Below, piece after piece: positions 38,704 to 47,260 of a DNA stretch of 64,000 bases. The stretch is from Arenivirga flava (GTDB lineage: Bacteria; Actinomycetota; Actinomycetes; Actinomycetales; Microbacteriaceae), in contig NZ_BSUL01000001.1 of assembly GCF_030161575.1 (NCBI RefSeq), forward strand, positions 2,895,809 to 2,959,808, given 5' to 3'. Below the pieces are notes generated by a model. The model saw nothing but the letters and a program-made list of their open reading frames with translations. It was not told the DNA's origin and did no database searches. Positions within the stretch are counted from its first letter, which is position 1. Each line of letters begins with the position of its first letter. A program made the position numbers and the translations under genes.

Positions 38704-39633
38704 GTGGACGTCGAGAAGGCCCACGCCCTGCAGACCGAGATCGCCGGCAACCTCTATACGGTGCTGCGCGCCCTGGGCGGCGAGCGGATCGTCTACCTCT
38801 GGGCGCGCGTATCGGGCGAGAGCCTCGCCATCGGCCGCCTCGTCGCGGCCGACGGTGGCGAGAGCCGCCCGGCGATGCCGCGCGACCTGCCCTCGGCCTT
38901 CCTCGAGCTCAAGCGCACCATGGTGCACGAGCAGGGCGGCACCTGGTTCTCGGCGGAGTTCACGGTCACGGCCGACGGCGACTTCGAGGTGGACTACAAC
39001 TACGACCGCCGCATCTGGTTCGACGGCACCGAGCCGTTCGCGCCGGGCAGCCAGCCGGACGACGCCGACTGGGCCGCCGAGCTCGAGCTGTTCCCGCGCG
39101 TGCCCGAGGCCGTGCCGGCGTGGCTCGGCGGCGAAGCCGCGCCGGTCGCGCCGGAAGCGGCGCAGGTCGGCACCGAGCCGGTCGTGCCGACCGCCGCGGA
39201 GCACCGCTCCCCGGTCGACGAGGCGGAGGCGCTGCTGCGCGCGGCCTCGGAGCCGCCGTCCGCGTCGGGCCCGGACGAGGCGGCGCTCGCCGCGGCGCTC
39301 GCCGTGCGCCCGCCGCTGCCGGAGCGCCTGCGCGGACTCGCCGAGACCAGCACCTGGCCGCCGGTGCTCGCGAAGGTCGTCGCCGAGACCGAGCGGGCCC
39401 TGCCGACCAGCACCGATCCCCGCCGCCTCGAGCGCGAGGTGCTCGACGCGGTGCTCGCCGCTGCGCTCGATCTCGACGCGCCCACGAAGCGGATGTGGAC
39501 CGAGCTCATCGACGTCGCCGATCTGCCCAAGCCGCCCCGGTTCGGCGGCGGCTCCGGCCGGATGCGCCAGGAGCTCACCGGCGCGATCGAGGAGCTCGTG
39601 CGCGCCGAGGTGCGCGGCCGCCTCGAGGCCTGA
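38704..39633 (+). CDS. Protein with YezG-like immunity-type N-terminal domain
   Basis: This 309-residue protein opens with a domain resembling the YezG/DUF600 immunity family (about 5-125), marked by WFSAEFTVTADGDFEVDYNY and RRIWFDGTEPF. The rest is an Ala/Glu/Pro-rich linker (about 140-190) and a C-terminal helical region (about 195-305) that I do not recognise. It starts at a GTG 23 bases after the MOSC gene. No polymorphic toxin gene is adjacent, so an immunity role is doubtful; in actinobacteria such domains also occur in housekeeping contexts. Confidence 0.55.
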   Translation: MDVEKAHALQTEIAGNLYTVLRALGGERIVYLWARVSGESLAIGRLVAADGGESRPAMPRDLPSAFLELKRTMVHEQGGTWFSAEFTVTADGDFEVDYNYDRRIWFDGTEPFAPGSQPDDADWAAELELFPRVPEAVPAWLGGEAAPVAPEAAQVGTEPVVPTAAEHRSPVDEAEALLRAASEPPSASGPDEAALAAALAVRPPLPERLRGLAETSTWPPVLAKVVAETERALPTSTDPRRLEREVLDAVLAAALDLDAPTKRMWTELIDVADLPKPPRFGGGSGRMRQELTGAIEELVRAEVRGRLEA

Positions 39634-39663
39634 CCGCTCACCGGCGGCGCGGAGCCGGCGCAG

Positions 39664-39706
39664 CGCGTGCTGGGAGCGAACTCCCCGGAGGCTCCCCAGC
39701 GTGCGC
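39664..39706. terminator. Long stem-loop between YezG-like and membrane-protein genes
   Basis: GCGCGTGCTGGGAGC (from 39664) pairs with GCTCCCCAGCGTGCGC (to 39706) with a bulge and one mismatch around about 12 bases. It lies 31 bases beyond the upstream stop and 15 before the next start, so it may be a terminator that overlaps the next promoter. Confidence 0.5.
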
Positions 39707-39721
39707 TCGTATCCTGACGGC

Positions 39722-40243
39722 ATGTGGCTGCGCAAGCTCCTCCTCCCCGTCATGATCGGCGCCACCGTCGCCCTGCCCCTTTGGGTGCTCATCGCACCTG
39801 GGCTGCTCGGCGAGGTCAGCGGATGGGACGCCGTCTCGATGCTGCTCCTCGCCCCGCTCGCCTTCGTGGCGCTCCTCGTCACGCACCTGCTCACCGGTGC
39901 GCGGCGCTCCGTGCGCGAGCAGCGGGCGCTTGCGTGGCGCGACCTCGCCTCCCTCGTGCCCTGGTGGGTCGCCATCGCCGTCTTCCCGGTGCCGACGCCG
40001 TTCAACGGCATCGCTTGGGCGCTCTCCATCCTGCTCGGTGTCGTGGCGCTGGCGAACGCCGTGACGCAGCTGGTGCGCGAGACGCGCCGCCGCTTCGAGG
40101 AGGCGGTCACCACCATCCAGTACCAGGCGCAGCACCAGGGGCAGATGCCGCCGCGGCAGGCGGGGCACTGGGATGCGACACCGTCGAGCCCGCGCGTCGT
40201 GATCCTGCCGCCGCAGGGTCAGGGCGACGCCCCGCTGCACTGA
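39722..40243 (+). CDS. Membrane protein of unknown function
   Basis: This 173-residue protein has four hydrophobic segments (about 8-28, 37-58, 78-95, 97-115) and a cytoplasmic Gln-rich tail (QYQAQHQGQMPPRQAG). The ATG is six bases after TATCCT (leaderless). I do not recognise the family; the flanking genes are not functionally related. Confidence 0.65.
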   Translation: MWLRKLLLPVMIGATVALPLWVLIAPGLLGEVSGWDAVSMLLLAPLAFVALLVTHLLTGARRSVREQRALAWRDLASLVPWWVAIAVFPVPTPFNGIAWALSILLGVVALANAVTQLVRETRRRFEEAVTTIQYQAQHQGQMPPRQAGHWDATPSSPRVVILPPQGQGDAPLH

Positions 40244-40304
40244 CCGCCTGGACGCCGACGCAGCGAACGCCGTCGCCCGCGCTCGTGCCTGCCAGCATCG
40301 TCGG

Positions 40305-41219
40305 ATGATCGATCTCGACGCGTTGCGCGAGCGACTGCTGCCCGAGCGCGACGGCGCGGTGCACGACAGCATCCCCGAGCTGGCCGACGCCGACCCTGAG
40401 CGTTGCGGTCTCGCGATCGCCGGTGCCGACGGCGCGGTGCGCCGCAGCCGCGACGCCGACCTGCCGTTCAGCGTGCAGTCCGCAGTGAAGCCGTTCCTGT
40501 TCGCGCTGGCCCTGCTCGACACCGGCGGTGCCGCCCATGACCGCGTCGGCATCGAGCCGACCGGCGAGGCCTTCGACGCGATCAAGCTCGAGAGCGGCAC
40601 GGGCCGGCCGCCGAACCCCATGGTGAACGCCGGCGCGCTGCTCACGGCCGCGCTCGTGGACGGCGGCGATGCACAGGGGAGGGCCGAGCGCATCCGCTCG
40701 GGCCTGTCGGCGTTCGCCGGCCGCGACCTCGTCGTCGACGAGGACGTCGCCCGCAGCGAGCACCTGCTCGGCGACCGCAACCACGCGCTGGCCCACCTCA
40801 TGCGCGCCGAGGGCACCCTGGCGCTCGAGGCCGACGACGCCGTGGCCGCCTACGCACGCGCCTGCGCCGTGCTCGTCGACGCGGAGGCGCTGGCCGTGAT
40901 GGGCGCGACACTGGCGCTCGGCGGCTGCAATCCGGTGACGGGGGAGCGCGTCGTGCCGACGCACATCGCCCGCGACGTCGTCTCGGTGATGGCCAGCTGC
41001 GGCGTCTACGACGGCTCCGGGCGCTGGATGCGCAGCGTCGGCGTGCCCGCGAAGTCGAGCGTCTCCGGTGCGATCGTGCTCTCGGCGCCCGGCGTGCTCG
41101 GCGCGGCGATCGTGAGCCCGCCGCTGGACGACCAGGGCACCAGCGTGCGCGGACGGATCGGCAGCGAGCTGCTCAGCGCCGAGCTCGGCCTGCACCTGTT
41201 CGGCGCGGACCAGCCCTAG
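40305..41219 (+). CDS. glsA: Glutaminase (GlsA family)
   Basis: This 304-residue enzyme hydrolyses glutamine to glutamate and ammonia with a beta-lactamase-like fold. The catalytic Ser-x-x-Lys is in FSVQSAVKPFLFALAL, with NPMVNAGAL, RNHALAHLM and the C-terminal GVPAKSSVSGAI as family motifs. It is a single gene converging on sufU. The length fits the family. Confidence 0.9.
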   Translation: MIDLDALRERLLPERDGAVHDSIPELADADPERCGLAIAGADGAVRRSRDADLPFSVQSAVKPFLFALALLDTGGAAHDRVGIEPTGEAFDAIKLESGTGRPPNPMVNAGALLTAALVDGGDAQGRAERIRSGLSAFAGRDLVVDEDVARSEHLLGDRNHALAHLMRAEGTLALEADDAVAAYARACAVLVDAEALAVMGATLALGGCNPVTGERVVPTHIARDVVSVMASCGVYDGSGRWMRSVGVPAKSSVSGAIVLSAPGVLGAAIVSPPLDDQGTSVRGRIGSELLSAELGLHLFGADQP

Positions 41220-41220
41220 C

Positions 41221-41664
41221 TCAGAGCCCCCGTGCGGTGTCCAGCGCGTGCTCCGCCGCCATCCACGACAGCAGCGCGCACTTCACCCGGGCCGGGAACT
41301 TCGAGACGCCGCTGAGCGCGATCGCGTCGCCGAACAGCTCCTCGTCAATCTCCTGCCTGCCCTTCGAGCGCATCGCGTCGCGGAACAGCTCGATGCGCTC
41401 GCCGAGCTCGTCGAGGCTGAGGCCCACGACCACGTCGTGCAGCACCGACGCGCTCGCCATCGAGATCGCGCATCCGCTGCCCTGCCAGCTGACGTCCGCC
41501 ACGCGGTCGCCCTCGACGTGCAGGCGCAGCAGCACCTCGTCGCCGCAGACTGGGTTGCGCTGGTGGCTCTCGCCGGCGGCGCCGTCGCGCAGGCCGTGCC
41601 CGTGGCGCTCGCGGTCGTGCTCGAGGATCAGCTCCTGGTAGAGGCCGGCATCCGTCGTCATCAT
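41221..41664 (-). CDS. sufU: Fe-S assembly protein SufU
   Basis: This 147-residue zinc-dependent sulfur acceptor takes persulfide from SufS. The three cysteines are in RNPVCGDEV, WQGSGCAISMAS and PARVKCALLSW, and the insert between the second and third marks SufU rather than IscU. Its ATG overlaps the sufS stop (ATGA), so the pair is co-translated. The sufBCD genes are not in this window. Confidence 0.92.
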   Translation of the reverse strand: MMTTDAGLYQELILEHDRERHGHGLRDGAAGESHQRNPVCGDEVLLRLHVEGDRVADVSWQGSGCAISMASASVLHDVVVGLSLDELGERIELFRDAMRSKGRQEIDEELFGDAIALSGVSKFPARVKCALLSWMAAEHALDTARGL

Positions 41665-42950
41665 CGTCCTCCGAAGACGCGCCGCACCGCGTCGAGGCCG
41701 TCGACGAGCGCGTCGACCTCCGCGGGCGTGTTGTACAGGTACGTGCTCGCGCGCGCGGTCGCGGTCACGCCGAGGCGGCGGTGCAGCGGCTGCGCGCAGT
41801 GGTGGCCGACGCGCACGGCGATGCCCTGCTCGTCGAGCAGCTGGCCGACGTCGTGTGCGTGCACGGTGCCGATCGTGAACGCGGCGAGGCCGACGCGGTG
41901 CGGCGAGTCCGCCGGTCCGATCAGGCGCACGTCGGGCTGCTCGGCGAGCCGTGCGGCCAGCCGGGCGCCGAGCGCAGCCTCGTGGGCGGCGATCCGCTCC
42001 ATCCCGATCGTCTCGAGGTAGTCGACGGCCGCCGCGAACGCGACGGCCTGCGAGATGCGCTGCGTGCCGGCCTCGAAGCGCTGCGGCGGCGGCAGGAAGT
42101 CGGCGCCGTCCATCGTCACGGTCGTGATCATCGAGCCGCCGGTGAGGAAGGGCGGCAGGTCGCGCAGCAGCCCGCGGCGACCGTAGAGCGCGCCGATGCC
42201 GGTGGGCGCGAGCATCTTGTGACCGCTGAGCACGGCGAAGTCCACGTCGAGCGCACGCAGGTCGAGCGGCAGGTGCGGGGCGCTCTGGCAGGCGTCGAGC
42301 AGCACGAGCGCCCCGACGGCGCGGGCCAGGGCCACGAGCTCGGCGACCGGGTTCTCGACGCCCACCACGTTCGACACGTGGCTGAAGGCGACGAGCCGGG
42401 TGCGCTCGCCGATGACCTCGGCGGCGTGGCCGAGGTCGAGCGTGCCGTCGTCGTGGGTGCGGATCCAGCGGAACGTCGCCCCGGTGCGCGCCGCCAGCTC
42501 CTGCCAGGGGATGAGGTTGGCGTGGTGCTCCTGCTCGGTCGCGACGATCTCGTCGCCGGGCCCGATGCGGAAGCCCTCGGCGGCCGCACCGCCGCGTCCC
42601 AGCGACGCGTTGCCGATCGCGTAGGCGACGAGGTTCACCGCCTCCGTCGCGTTCGCGGTCCACACGAGCTCGTCCTCGCGGGCGCCGACGAAGCGCGCCA
42701 CGCGCCGGCGCGCGTCCTCGTAGTCCTCGGTCGCCTCCGCCGCGAGCGTGTGCGCGCCGCGGTGCACGGCCGCGGTGCGGGTCTCGGCGAAGCGCCGCTC
42801 CGCATCCAGGACCGACCGGGGCTTCAGCGAGGTCGCCCCCGAGTCGAGGTAGACGAGCGGATGCCCCTGCACGACCTCGCCGAGCTGCGGGAAGTCGGCG
42901 CGGATCGCCGCGAGCTCCGCCTCGGTCAGCGGTGCTGCGATGCTGCTCAT
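41661..42950 (-). CDS. sufS: Cysteine desulfurase SufS
   Basis: This 429-residue group II cysteine desulfurase has YLDSGATSLKPRSVLDAE, ATEQEHHANLIPW, the PLP lysine in VLSGHKMLAPTGIG and the active cysteine in VRVGHHCAQPLHRRLG. It should pass sulfur to SufU for Fe-S cluster building. No ribosome site stands out before the ATG at 42950. It is divergent from the DUF3097 gene across a 401-base gap with a family A element. Confidence 0.93.
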   Translation of the reverse strand: MSSIAAPLTEAELAAIRADFPQLGEVVQGHPLVYLDSGATSLKPRSVLDAERRFAETRTAAVHRGAHTLAAEATEDYEDARRRVARFVGAREDELVWTANATEAVNLVAYAIGNASLGRGGAAAEGFRIGPGDEIVATEQEHHANLIPWQELAARTGATFRWIRTHDDGTLDLGHAAEVIGERTRLVAFSHVSNVVGVENPVAELVALARAVGALVLLDACQSAPHLPLDLRALDVDFAVLSGHKMLAPTGIGALYGRRGLLRDLPPFLTGGSMITTVTMDGADFLPPPQRFEAGTQRISQAVAFAAAVDYLETIGMERIAAHEAALGARLAARLAEQPDVRLIGPADSPHRVGLAAFTIGTVHAHDVGQLLDEQGIAVRVGHHCAQPLHRRLGVTATARASTYLYNTPAEVDALVDGLDAVRRVFGGR

Positions 42951-43351
42951 GGGTGCTCCAAGCTGGCGGATGGGATGGGCGACTCTCCAGGGTAGGCCGT
43001 GCGCCGGCTCGGCGCGCCGCCGTCACGAGGGGCAACGCGCGCGGTCGCCGCGCTGTTCCCGCGGCGCTCGAGGTCGCGGCCTCGAGCGTCCGCCCGCGCC
43101 CGCGCCCGCTCGCGCCCGCTCGCGCCCGTCGTCCCTCCTCGCAGACTCGACCACCACTCTGGTTTGGGGCGCCTCGGCGACAAGGGGGCATGCGCGCGCA
43201 AGCCCCGATGTCGCCGAGGCGCCCCGAAGCAGAGCTGACGCGACTCGGCCGCCCCGCCGGGACCCGGCTGCCCTGCCCCGCTGCGACCTGCCCCGCCGCG
43301 ACGCGGCCCGCCGTGCCGGCCGGCCGCATCCGCTCGCCTAGCCTGGTGACG
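42951..43351. other. 401-bp divergent gap between sufS and DUF3097 gene
   Basis: The gap contains a family A inverted repeat (43166-43225), CGCCCGCGCC-type purine/pyrimidine-skewed repeats near 43091-43135, CCCTGCCCCGCTGCGACC-like repeats near 43271-43310 and the -10 box TAGCCT of the downstream gene at 43339. No coding region is supported. Confidence 0.6.
43166..43225. repeat. Family A long inverted repeat, copy 2
   Basis: The perfect 17-bp arms GGGGCGCCTCGGCGACA (43166-43182) and their complement (43209-43225) extend outward with two mismatches over nine further bases (CTCTGGTTT and GAAGCAGAG). The size (60 bp), the GGGGC/GCCCC loop edges and the flanking GAAGC are shared with copy 1 at 7451. 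Confidence 0.85.
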
Positions 43352-44197
43352 ATGAACCACCACGACGACCCCTACGGCGCGGACGTGCTCGCCGGCGACT
43401 GGCGCAAGGCCGGCGCGAAGCCCATCCCCAAGGTGCCGGTGGCCCGCGACCTCGTCGTCGAGGAGCCGGCGAGCGGATGGGTGGGTGCCGTCGTCGGCGT
43501 GCAGGGCGGCGTCGTGGAGCTCGAGGACCGGCGCGGCAAGGTGCGCGCCTTCCCGCTGGGCACCGGCTTCATGATCGACGGCGAGCCGATCGAGCTCGTG
43601 CCGCCCGTGTCCGCGGCGAAGGGCCCGGCCCGCACGGCGAGCGGCTCGGTGGCCGCGCCGACGAGTCGCGCGCGCGTCGCCCGGGCCAGCCGCATCCTCG
43701 TGGAGGGCCGCCACGACGCCGAGCTCGTCGAGAAGGTCTGGGGCGCCGACCTGCGCGCCGAGGGCGTCGTCGTCGAGTTCCTCGGCGGCGTGGACGACCT
43801 CGTCGCCGCGCTCGGCGAGTACGGCCCCACCCGCGACAAGCGCATCGGCGTGCTCGTCGACCACCTCGTGCCCGGCTCGAAGGAGCACCGCATCGCGACC
43901 GCCTCCGAGCGGGCCTTCCCCGGCACCGTGCGCGTGGTCGGGCATCCCTACATCGACGTCTGGCAGTCGGTGAAGCCGCAGCGCCTCGGCCGGGACGCCT
44001 GGCCGGTGATCCCGCGCGGCACCGAGTGGAAGCACGGCGTCTGCGAGGCGTTCGGCTGGCCGCACGACGATCAGGCCGACATCGCGCGGGCCTGGCAGCG
44101 CATCCTCTCCCGCGTCGACCACTTCGGCCACCTGGAGCCCGAGCTGCTCGGCCGGGTCGAGGAGCTCATCGACTTCGTCACCGTCGACCCGCGCTGA
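43352..44197 (+). CDS. DUF3097 protein with Toprim-like domain
   Basis: This 281-residue protein has an N-terminal small beta domain (about 40-85, GWVGAVVGVQGGVVELEDRR) and a Toprim-like core (about 115-200) with ILVEGRHDAELVEKVWG and GVLVDHLVPGSKEHRIA, where the Glu and the Asp of a DxD-like pair could bind metal. DUF3097 is conserved across actinobacteria without an assigned function; Toprim domains act in topoisomerases, primases and OLD nucleases, so a nucleic-acid role is plausible. The ATG is seven bases after TAGCCT. Confidence 0.8.
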   Translation: MNHHDDPYGADVLAGDWRKAGAKPIPKVPVARDLVVEEPASGWVGAVVGVQGGVVELEDRRGKVRAFPLGTGFMIDGEPIELVPPVSAAKGPARTASGSVAAPTSRARVARASRILVEGRHDAELVEKVWGADLRAEGVVVEFLGGVDDLVAALGEYGPTRDKRIGVLVDHLVPGSKEHRIATASERAFPGTVRVVGHPYIDVWQSVKPQRLGRDAWPVIPRGTEWKHGVCEAFGWPHDDQADIARAWQRILSRVDHFGHLEPELLGRVEELIDFVTVDPR

Positions 44198-44288
44198 GCC
44201 CGCACCGCCGGACGAGCGACGAGCGGATGCGCGACGCCCCGCTGCGGGGAACGTGGATCCCGGGCGCGTCGCCGGGTACCCTCCGACC

Positions 44289-44918
44289 ATGGAGCAGTCG
44301 ATCGACGGACGCGTGCACGCCGCCGTCGACGCCTGGCTGCGCTGGCTGCCCCGGTGGGAGGTGGGCGACGGCCGCGGTCGCGCGAAGCTCTGCCGCACCT
44401 GCTTCGGGTCGCCGGTCGCGAAGGCCGCCGGTTTCGACGCCGATGTGCCGCATGCCGTGCAGCACGCGCTGCTGCAGCGGCTCAAGCGCATCGTCGACGA
44501 TGAGGTGCAGCACTACACCGACCGCAACCTGCCGCTGCTGCGCAAGGAGCTCGGCGCGATCGACCGTCGTCGCGCCGCGCGACCCTACCGGCCCTCGGAG
44601 GGGCTCGCCCCCGAGTACGAGGGGCTCGACCTCGATCCCGAGCCGGAGCCCGGATCGCCGTTCCTCTTCACCCTCGCCGAGCTCGCCGCGGAGGAGCCGG
44701 CCGAGTCGCATCCCGAGCCTCCTCCGCTGAGCGAGGAGGCGAAGCAGGCGCTGCGCAGCGAGGTCGCGCTGGCCGACGGCTGCGCCAGCAGCACCGGCTT
44801 CGCCGTCTGCGCGGCCCTCGAGCCGCAGCGCGAGCGCATCGCCCAGGCCGTCCACCGCCACGTCGAACCGCAGGTGCAGGCGCTGCTCGACGAGCTCACC
44901 CGCGAGCTGTTCGCCTGA
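44289..44918 (+). CDS. Conserved actinobacterial protein of unknown function
   Basis: This 209-residue soluble protein is rich in charged helices. A CRTCFGSP pair near residue 37 could bind metal or be redox-active; two more cysteines (DGCASS, AVCAALE) occur near 165-175. A Glu/Pro-rich linker (about 110-145) divides it. The ATG lies six bases after TACCCT, 91 bases after the DUF3097 gene. I have seen such genes labelled as polyamine-transport proteins, but nothing in the sequence supports that. Confidence 0.6.
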   Translation: MEQSIDGRVHAAVDAWLRWLPRWEVGDGRGRAKLCRTCFGSPVAKAAGFDADVPHAVQHALLQRLKRIVDDEVQHYTDRNLPLLRKELGAIDRRRAARPYRPSEGLAPEYEGLDLDPEPEPGSPFLFTLAELAAEEPAESHPEPPPLSEEAKQALRSEVALADGCASSTGFAVCAALEPQRERIAQAVHRHVEPQVQALLDELTRELFA

Positions 44919-45037
44919 GCCCGACCACGGCGTGCGCAGGGGTGCGCCGTACCCGGCGCTTTCTTATGCAGCGACCATCCCCGTCGCATGCAGCTGCCAG
45001 CCTCCTCTCGGCACGCTGCTCGTACAGTTGTCCCCGA

Positions 45038-45072
45038 GGGCGGCGCCGCATTCCCCCGTGACGGCGCCGCCC
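45038..45072. terminator. 11-bp stem-loop upstream of the 45141 gene
   Basis: GGGCGGCGCCG and CGGCGCCGCCC pair perfectly around 13 bases, 119 bases after the previous stop and 69 bases before the next start. With a TACAGT box at 45022 just upstream it could instead be a leader hairpin of the downstream gene. Confidence 0.4.
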
Positions 45073-45140
45073 CTCTTCCTCCCCTCGGAGGAGGTCCTCC
45101 CGAGGTGACGAGGAGTCGACCACGACCCGAGGAGACGACC

Positions 45141-45749
45141 ATGGGATTCCTTGACCGCCTGCTGGGCCGCGAGGAGCAGCCTCCGCAGCAGCCGCAGTAC
45201 GCCCGGCAGGGCTGGCAGCAGCAGAGCGCACCGCAGCAGCCGGCGCAGCGCAGCGACGACGAGATCGCGATCGAGCGCTACCGCTACCTGCTGCGCACCG
45301 CGCCGCCGGAGCAGCTGGAGCAGGTGCACGCCGAGGCCTTCGACAAGCTCACCCCCGAGCAGCGCCAGCAGGTCTACGCCGACATCGCCGCGAACGGCGA
45401 GCAGCCGCAGAGCGACAGCCCGCAGGACCTGGCCCGCTCGGCCACGCGCGCCGAGGTGCGTCAGCCCGGGTTCATGGAGCGCTCCTTCGGCAACCAGCAG
45501 GGCCGCCAGGGCCCCGGCTTCGGGTCGATGCTCGGCGCCTCGATCCTCGGAACGGTCGCGGGCTACGTGATCGGTTCGACGATCATGAGCGCCTTCCTGC
45601 CGCCGATGGACGGCGGCGCCGACACGGCGGGCGGTGAGGATGCGGGCGGCGACGCCGGCGCGGAGACCGACCTGGCGAGCGACGGCGGTGACGCGGGCGG
45701 ATTCGGCGACTTCGGCGGCGGCGACTTCGGGGGCTTCGGCGAGTTCTGA
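45141..45749 (+). CDS. Gln-rich membrane protein with Gly/Asp-rich tail
   Basis: This 202-residue protein starts with an amphipathic GFLDRLLGREE, a Gln/Pro-rich segment (about 13-35), a helical domain (about 38-90, DEIAIERYRYLLRTAPPEQL, LTPEQRQQVYADIA), one hydrophobic segment (about 128-153) and a Gly/Asp-rich tail ending in FGDFGGGDFGGFGEF. GAGGAGACGACC precedes the ATG. The DUF-like helical part and the repeated Gly-Phe tail suggest a low-complexity anchor protein; the function is unknown. Confidence 0.65.
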   Translation: MGFLDRLLGREEQPPQQPQYARQGWQQQSAPQQPAQRSDDEIAIERYRYLLRTAPPEQLEQVHAEAFDKLTPEQRQQVYADIAANGEQPQSDSPQDLARSATRAEVRQPGFMERSFGNQQGRQGPGFGSMLGASILGTVAGYVIGSTIMSAFLPPMDGGADTAGGEDAGGDAGAETDLASDGGDAGGFGDFGGGDFGGFGEF

Positions 45750-45781
45750 TCACCGGACCGGAGCGATCCGGACCGGCAGCG

Positions 45782-45814
45782 CGAAGGGCGGCACCCGTCG
45801 GGTGCCGCCCTTCG
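45782..45814 (+). terminator. Perfect 15-bp terminator hairpin
   Basis: CGAAGGGCGGCACCC and GGGTGCCGCCCTTCG pair without mismatch around GTC, 33 bases beyond the stop of the upstream gene. There is no U-tract. It can serve the convergent gene as well. Confidence 0.75.
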
Positions 45815-45888
45815 TCGCGTCCGGGCGGGGCCGGGCCGTCGCGAGCGGATGCGCTCAGCCGCGGGTGCGCATCAGCCCCGGGTGCGCG

Positions 45889-46551
45889 TCAACCCGCGAC
45901 CGCGGCGTCGATGGCCTCGTCGATCGAGCGCTCGCCGGAGACGAGCTCCAGCTGCTTGCCGATGGTGCGGTCGTCGAGCACGGCGGCGAGCACGACGGCG
46001 GCGACGTCGGCGCGGGGCACCGAGCCGCGCTCCACCCGCTCGGCGAGCTCGATGCGGCCGGTCGCGGGCTCGTCGAGCAGACCGCCGGGGCGGATGATGG
46101 TCCAGTCGAGGTCCGCAGCCCGCAGCTGTTCGTCGGCCTCCCGCTTGGCCTCGACGTAGGCGACCCAGTCCTCGGCCGCGTCGTCGTCGAGTGGCTCGTC
46201 GACGCCGATCGCGGAGACCTGCACGACGCGTCGCACGCCGGCGAGGCGCGCGGCCTCGGCGGTGAGCACGCTGCCGCCGTAGTCGACGGTGCGCTTGCGC
46301 TCGGGGCCCGATCCGCCGCCGGCGCCGGCGCTGAAGACCACCGCATCCGCTCCGACGAAGGCCTGGGCGAGCTCCTCGGCCGTCGCCGATTCGATGTCGA
46401 CGATCTGCGCCTCGGCGCCGAGCTGCTCCAGCTCCTCGATGTGCTCGGGGTTGCGGATGATGCCGATGGCCTCATCCGCTCGTTCGACGGCGAGGCGCAG
46501 CACGAGCTGCCCGACCTTGCCATGGGCTCCGACGACGGCGATTCGAGTCAT
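45889..46551 (-). CDS. NAD(P)-binding SDR-like protein (atypical, NmrA/YwnB type)
   Basis: This 220-residue Rossmann protein begins with TRIAVVGAHGKVGQLVLRLA (nucleotide-binding GxxGxxG at 8-14) and continues with VVFSAGAGGGSGPERKRTVDYGGS and a WTIIRPGGLLDEP segment. Such atypical SDRs sense NADPH or act as epimerase-like reductases. No complete YxxxK pair is obvious at the usual place (AYVEAKREAD is a candidate). The ATG at 46551 begins the first strand. Confidence 0.83.
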   Translation of the reverse strand: MTRIAVVGAHGKVGQLVLRLAVERADEAIGIIRNPEHIEELEQLGAEAQIVDIESATAEELAQAFVGADAVVFSAGAGGGSGPERKRTVDYGGSVLTAEAARLAGVRRVVQVSAIGVDEPLDDDAAEDWVAYVEAKREADEQLRAADLDWTIIRPGGLLDEPATGRIELAERVERGSVPRADVAAVVLAAVLDDRTIGKQLELVSGERSIDEAIDAAVAG

Positions 46552-46604
46552 GCATCCATCCTGTCGCGATCGCCGCCCGAGCGGCTGAACGCCCGCGCAG
46601 AACG

Positions 46605-46637
46605 CGAACGGCGCCCGGCCGCAGCCGGACGCCGTTC
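46605..46637. terminator. Stem-loop after the YceI gene
   Basis: CGAACGGCGCCCGGC and GCCGGACGCCGTTCG pair over 15 positions with one mismatch around a four-base loop, 16 bases beyond the stop of the leftward yceI-like gene. Confidence 0.65.
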
Positions 46638-46652
46638 GGCGGAGCAGGAGGG

Positions 46653-47207
46653 TCAGGCCTTCGCGAACTGCAGGTCGAGGTTGATGGTCACGTCGTCGCC
46701 GAGCATGAAGCCGCCGGCCTCGAGGGCGGCGTTCCAGCTGATGCCGAAGTCGTGGCGGTTCACCTTCGTGGTGGCCTCGAGGCCCGCCTTCTGGTTGCCC
46801 CACGGGTCGGTGGTGATGCCGCCGAACTCGGCCTTGAAGGCGACGGGCTTGGTCACGCCGCGCAGGGTGAGGTCGCCGTCGACGATGTAGTCGTCGCCGT
46901 CGACGCGCACGCCGGTCGAGGTGAAGGTGAACTGCGGGTGCTCCTCGGCGAGGAAGAAGTCGCCGGTGCGGAGGTGGCCGTCGCGGTCGGCGTTCTTCGT
47001 GTTGACCGAAGCGACCTCGACCGTGGCGGTGACCTTGCTGTCGAGCGGGTTCTCGGCGGCCTCGAGGGTCGCGTCGAACGCCTCGAAGGTGCCCTTGACC
47101 TTGCTGATCGCGAGGTGGCGCACGGAGAAGGAGACCTCCGAGTGCGAGGGGTCGAGCTTCCAGGTGCCGGTCGCGTAGCCGGGGATGGAGTCGGCGGTGA
47201 TGCTCAT
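46653..47207 (-). CDS. YceI-family lipid/isoprenoid-binding protein
   Basis: This 184-residue lipocalin-like barrel binds polyisoprenoids or fatty acids in characterised members. YceI motifs are clear: TWKLDPSHSEVSFSVRHLAI, LRTGDFFLAEEHPQFTF and LTLRGVTKPVAFKAEFGG, with NRHDFGISWN near the end. There is no signal peptide, so it is cytoplasmic. A perfect 14-bp palindrome 40 bases upstream of the ATG is likely its operator. Confidence 0.9.
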   Translation of the reverse strand: MSITADSIPGYATGTWKLDPSHSEVSFSVRHLAISKVKGTFEAFDATLEAAENPLDSKVTATVEVASVNTKNADRDGHLRTGDFFLAEEHPQFTFTSTGVRVDGDDYIVDGDLTLRGVTKPVAFKAEFGGITTDPWGNQKAGLEATTKVNRHDFGISWNAALEAGGFMLGDDVTINLDLQFAKA

Positions 47208-47246
47208 GGGATGTCCTCCGTGATGTCGTGGTCGTGGATGCGGGAA

Positions 47247-47260
47247 CTTGAAGCTTCAAG
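47247..47260. promoter_or_regulatory. Operator CTTGAAGCTTCAAG upstream of yceI
   Basis: A perfect 14-bp palindrome, flanked by GGAA and a shifted TTCC, lies between the yceI start and its presumed promoter. The AT-rich TTGAAGCTTCAA core is typical of MarR-family sites, but no MarR gene is adjacent, so the regulator must be encoded elsewhere. Confidence 0.65.

Noticed and set aside
38704..39633. Toxin-antitoxin or polymorphic-toxin locus around the YezG-like gene
   Set aside because: No toxin-like partner, secretion signal or variable tip was found in the neighbours, which are MOSC and membrane-protein genes.
43081..43140. Arg/Ala-rich peptide encoded in the sufS upstream gap
   Set aside because: It is a translation of CGCCCGCGCC-type simple repeats, with no ribosome site.
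41221..43329. Single long minus-strand frame joining sufU to antisense sufS sequence
   Set aside because: Only the last 147 codons (sufU) show family motifs; the upstream part is an out-of-frame reading of sufS.
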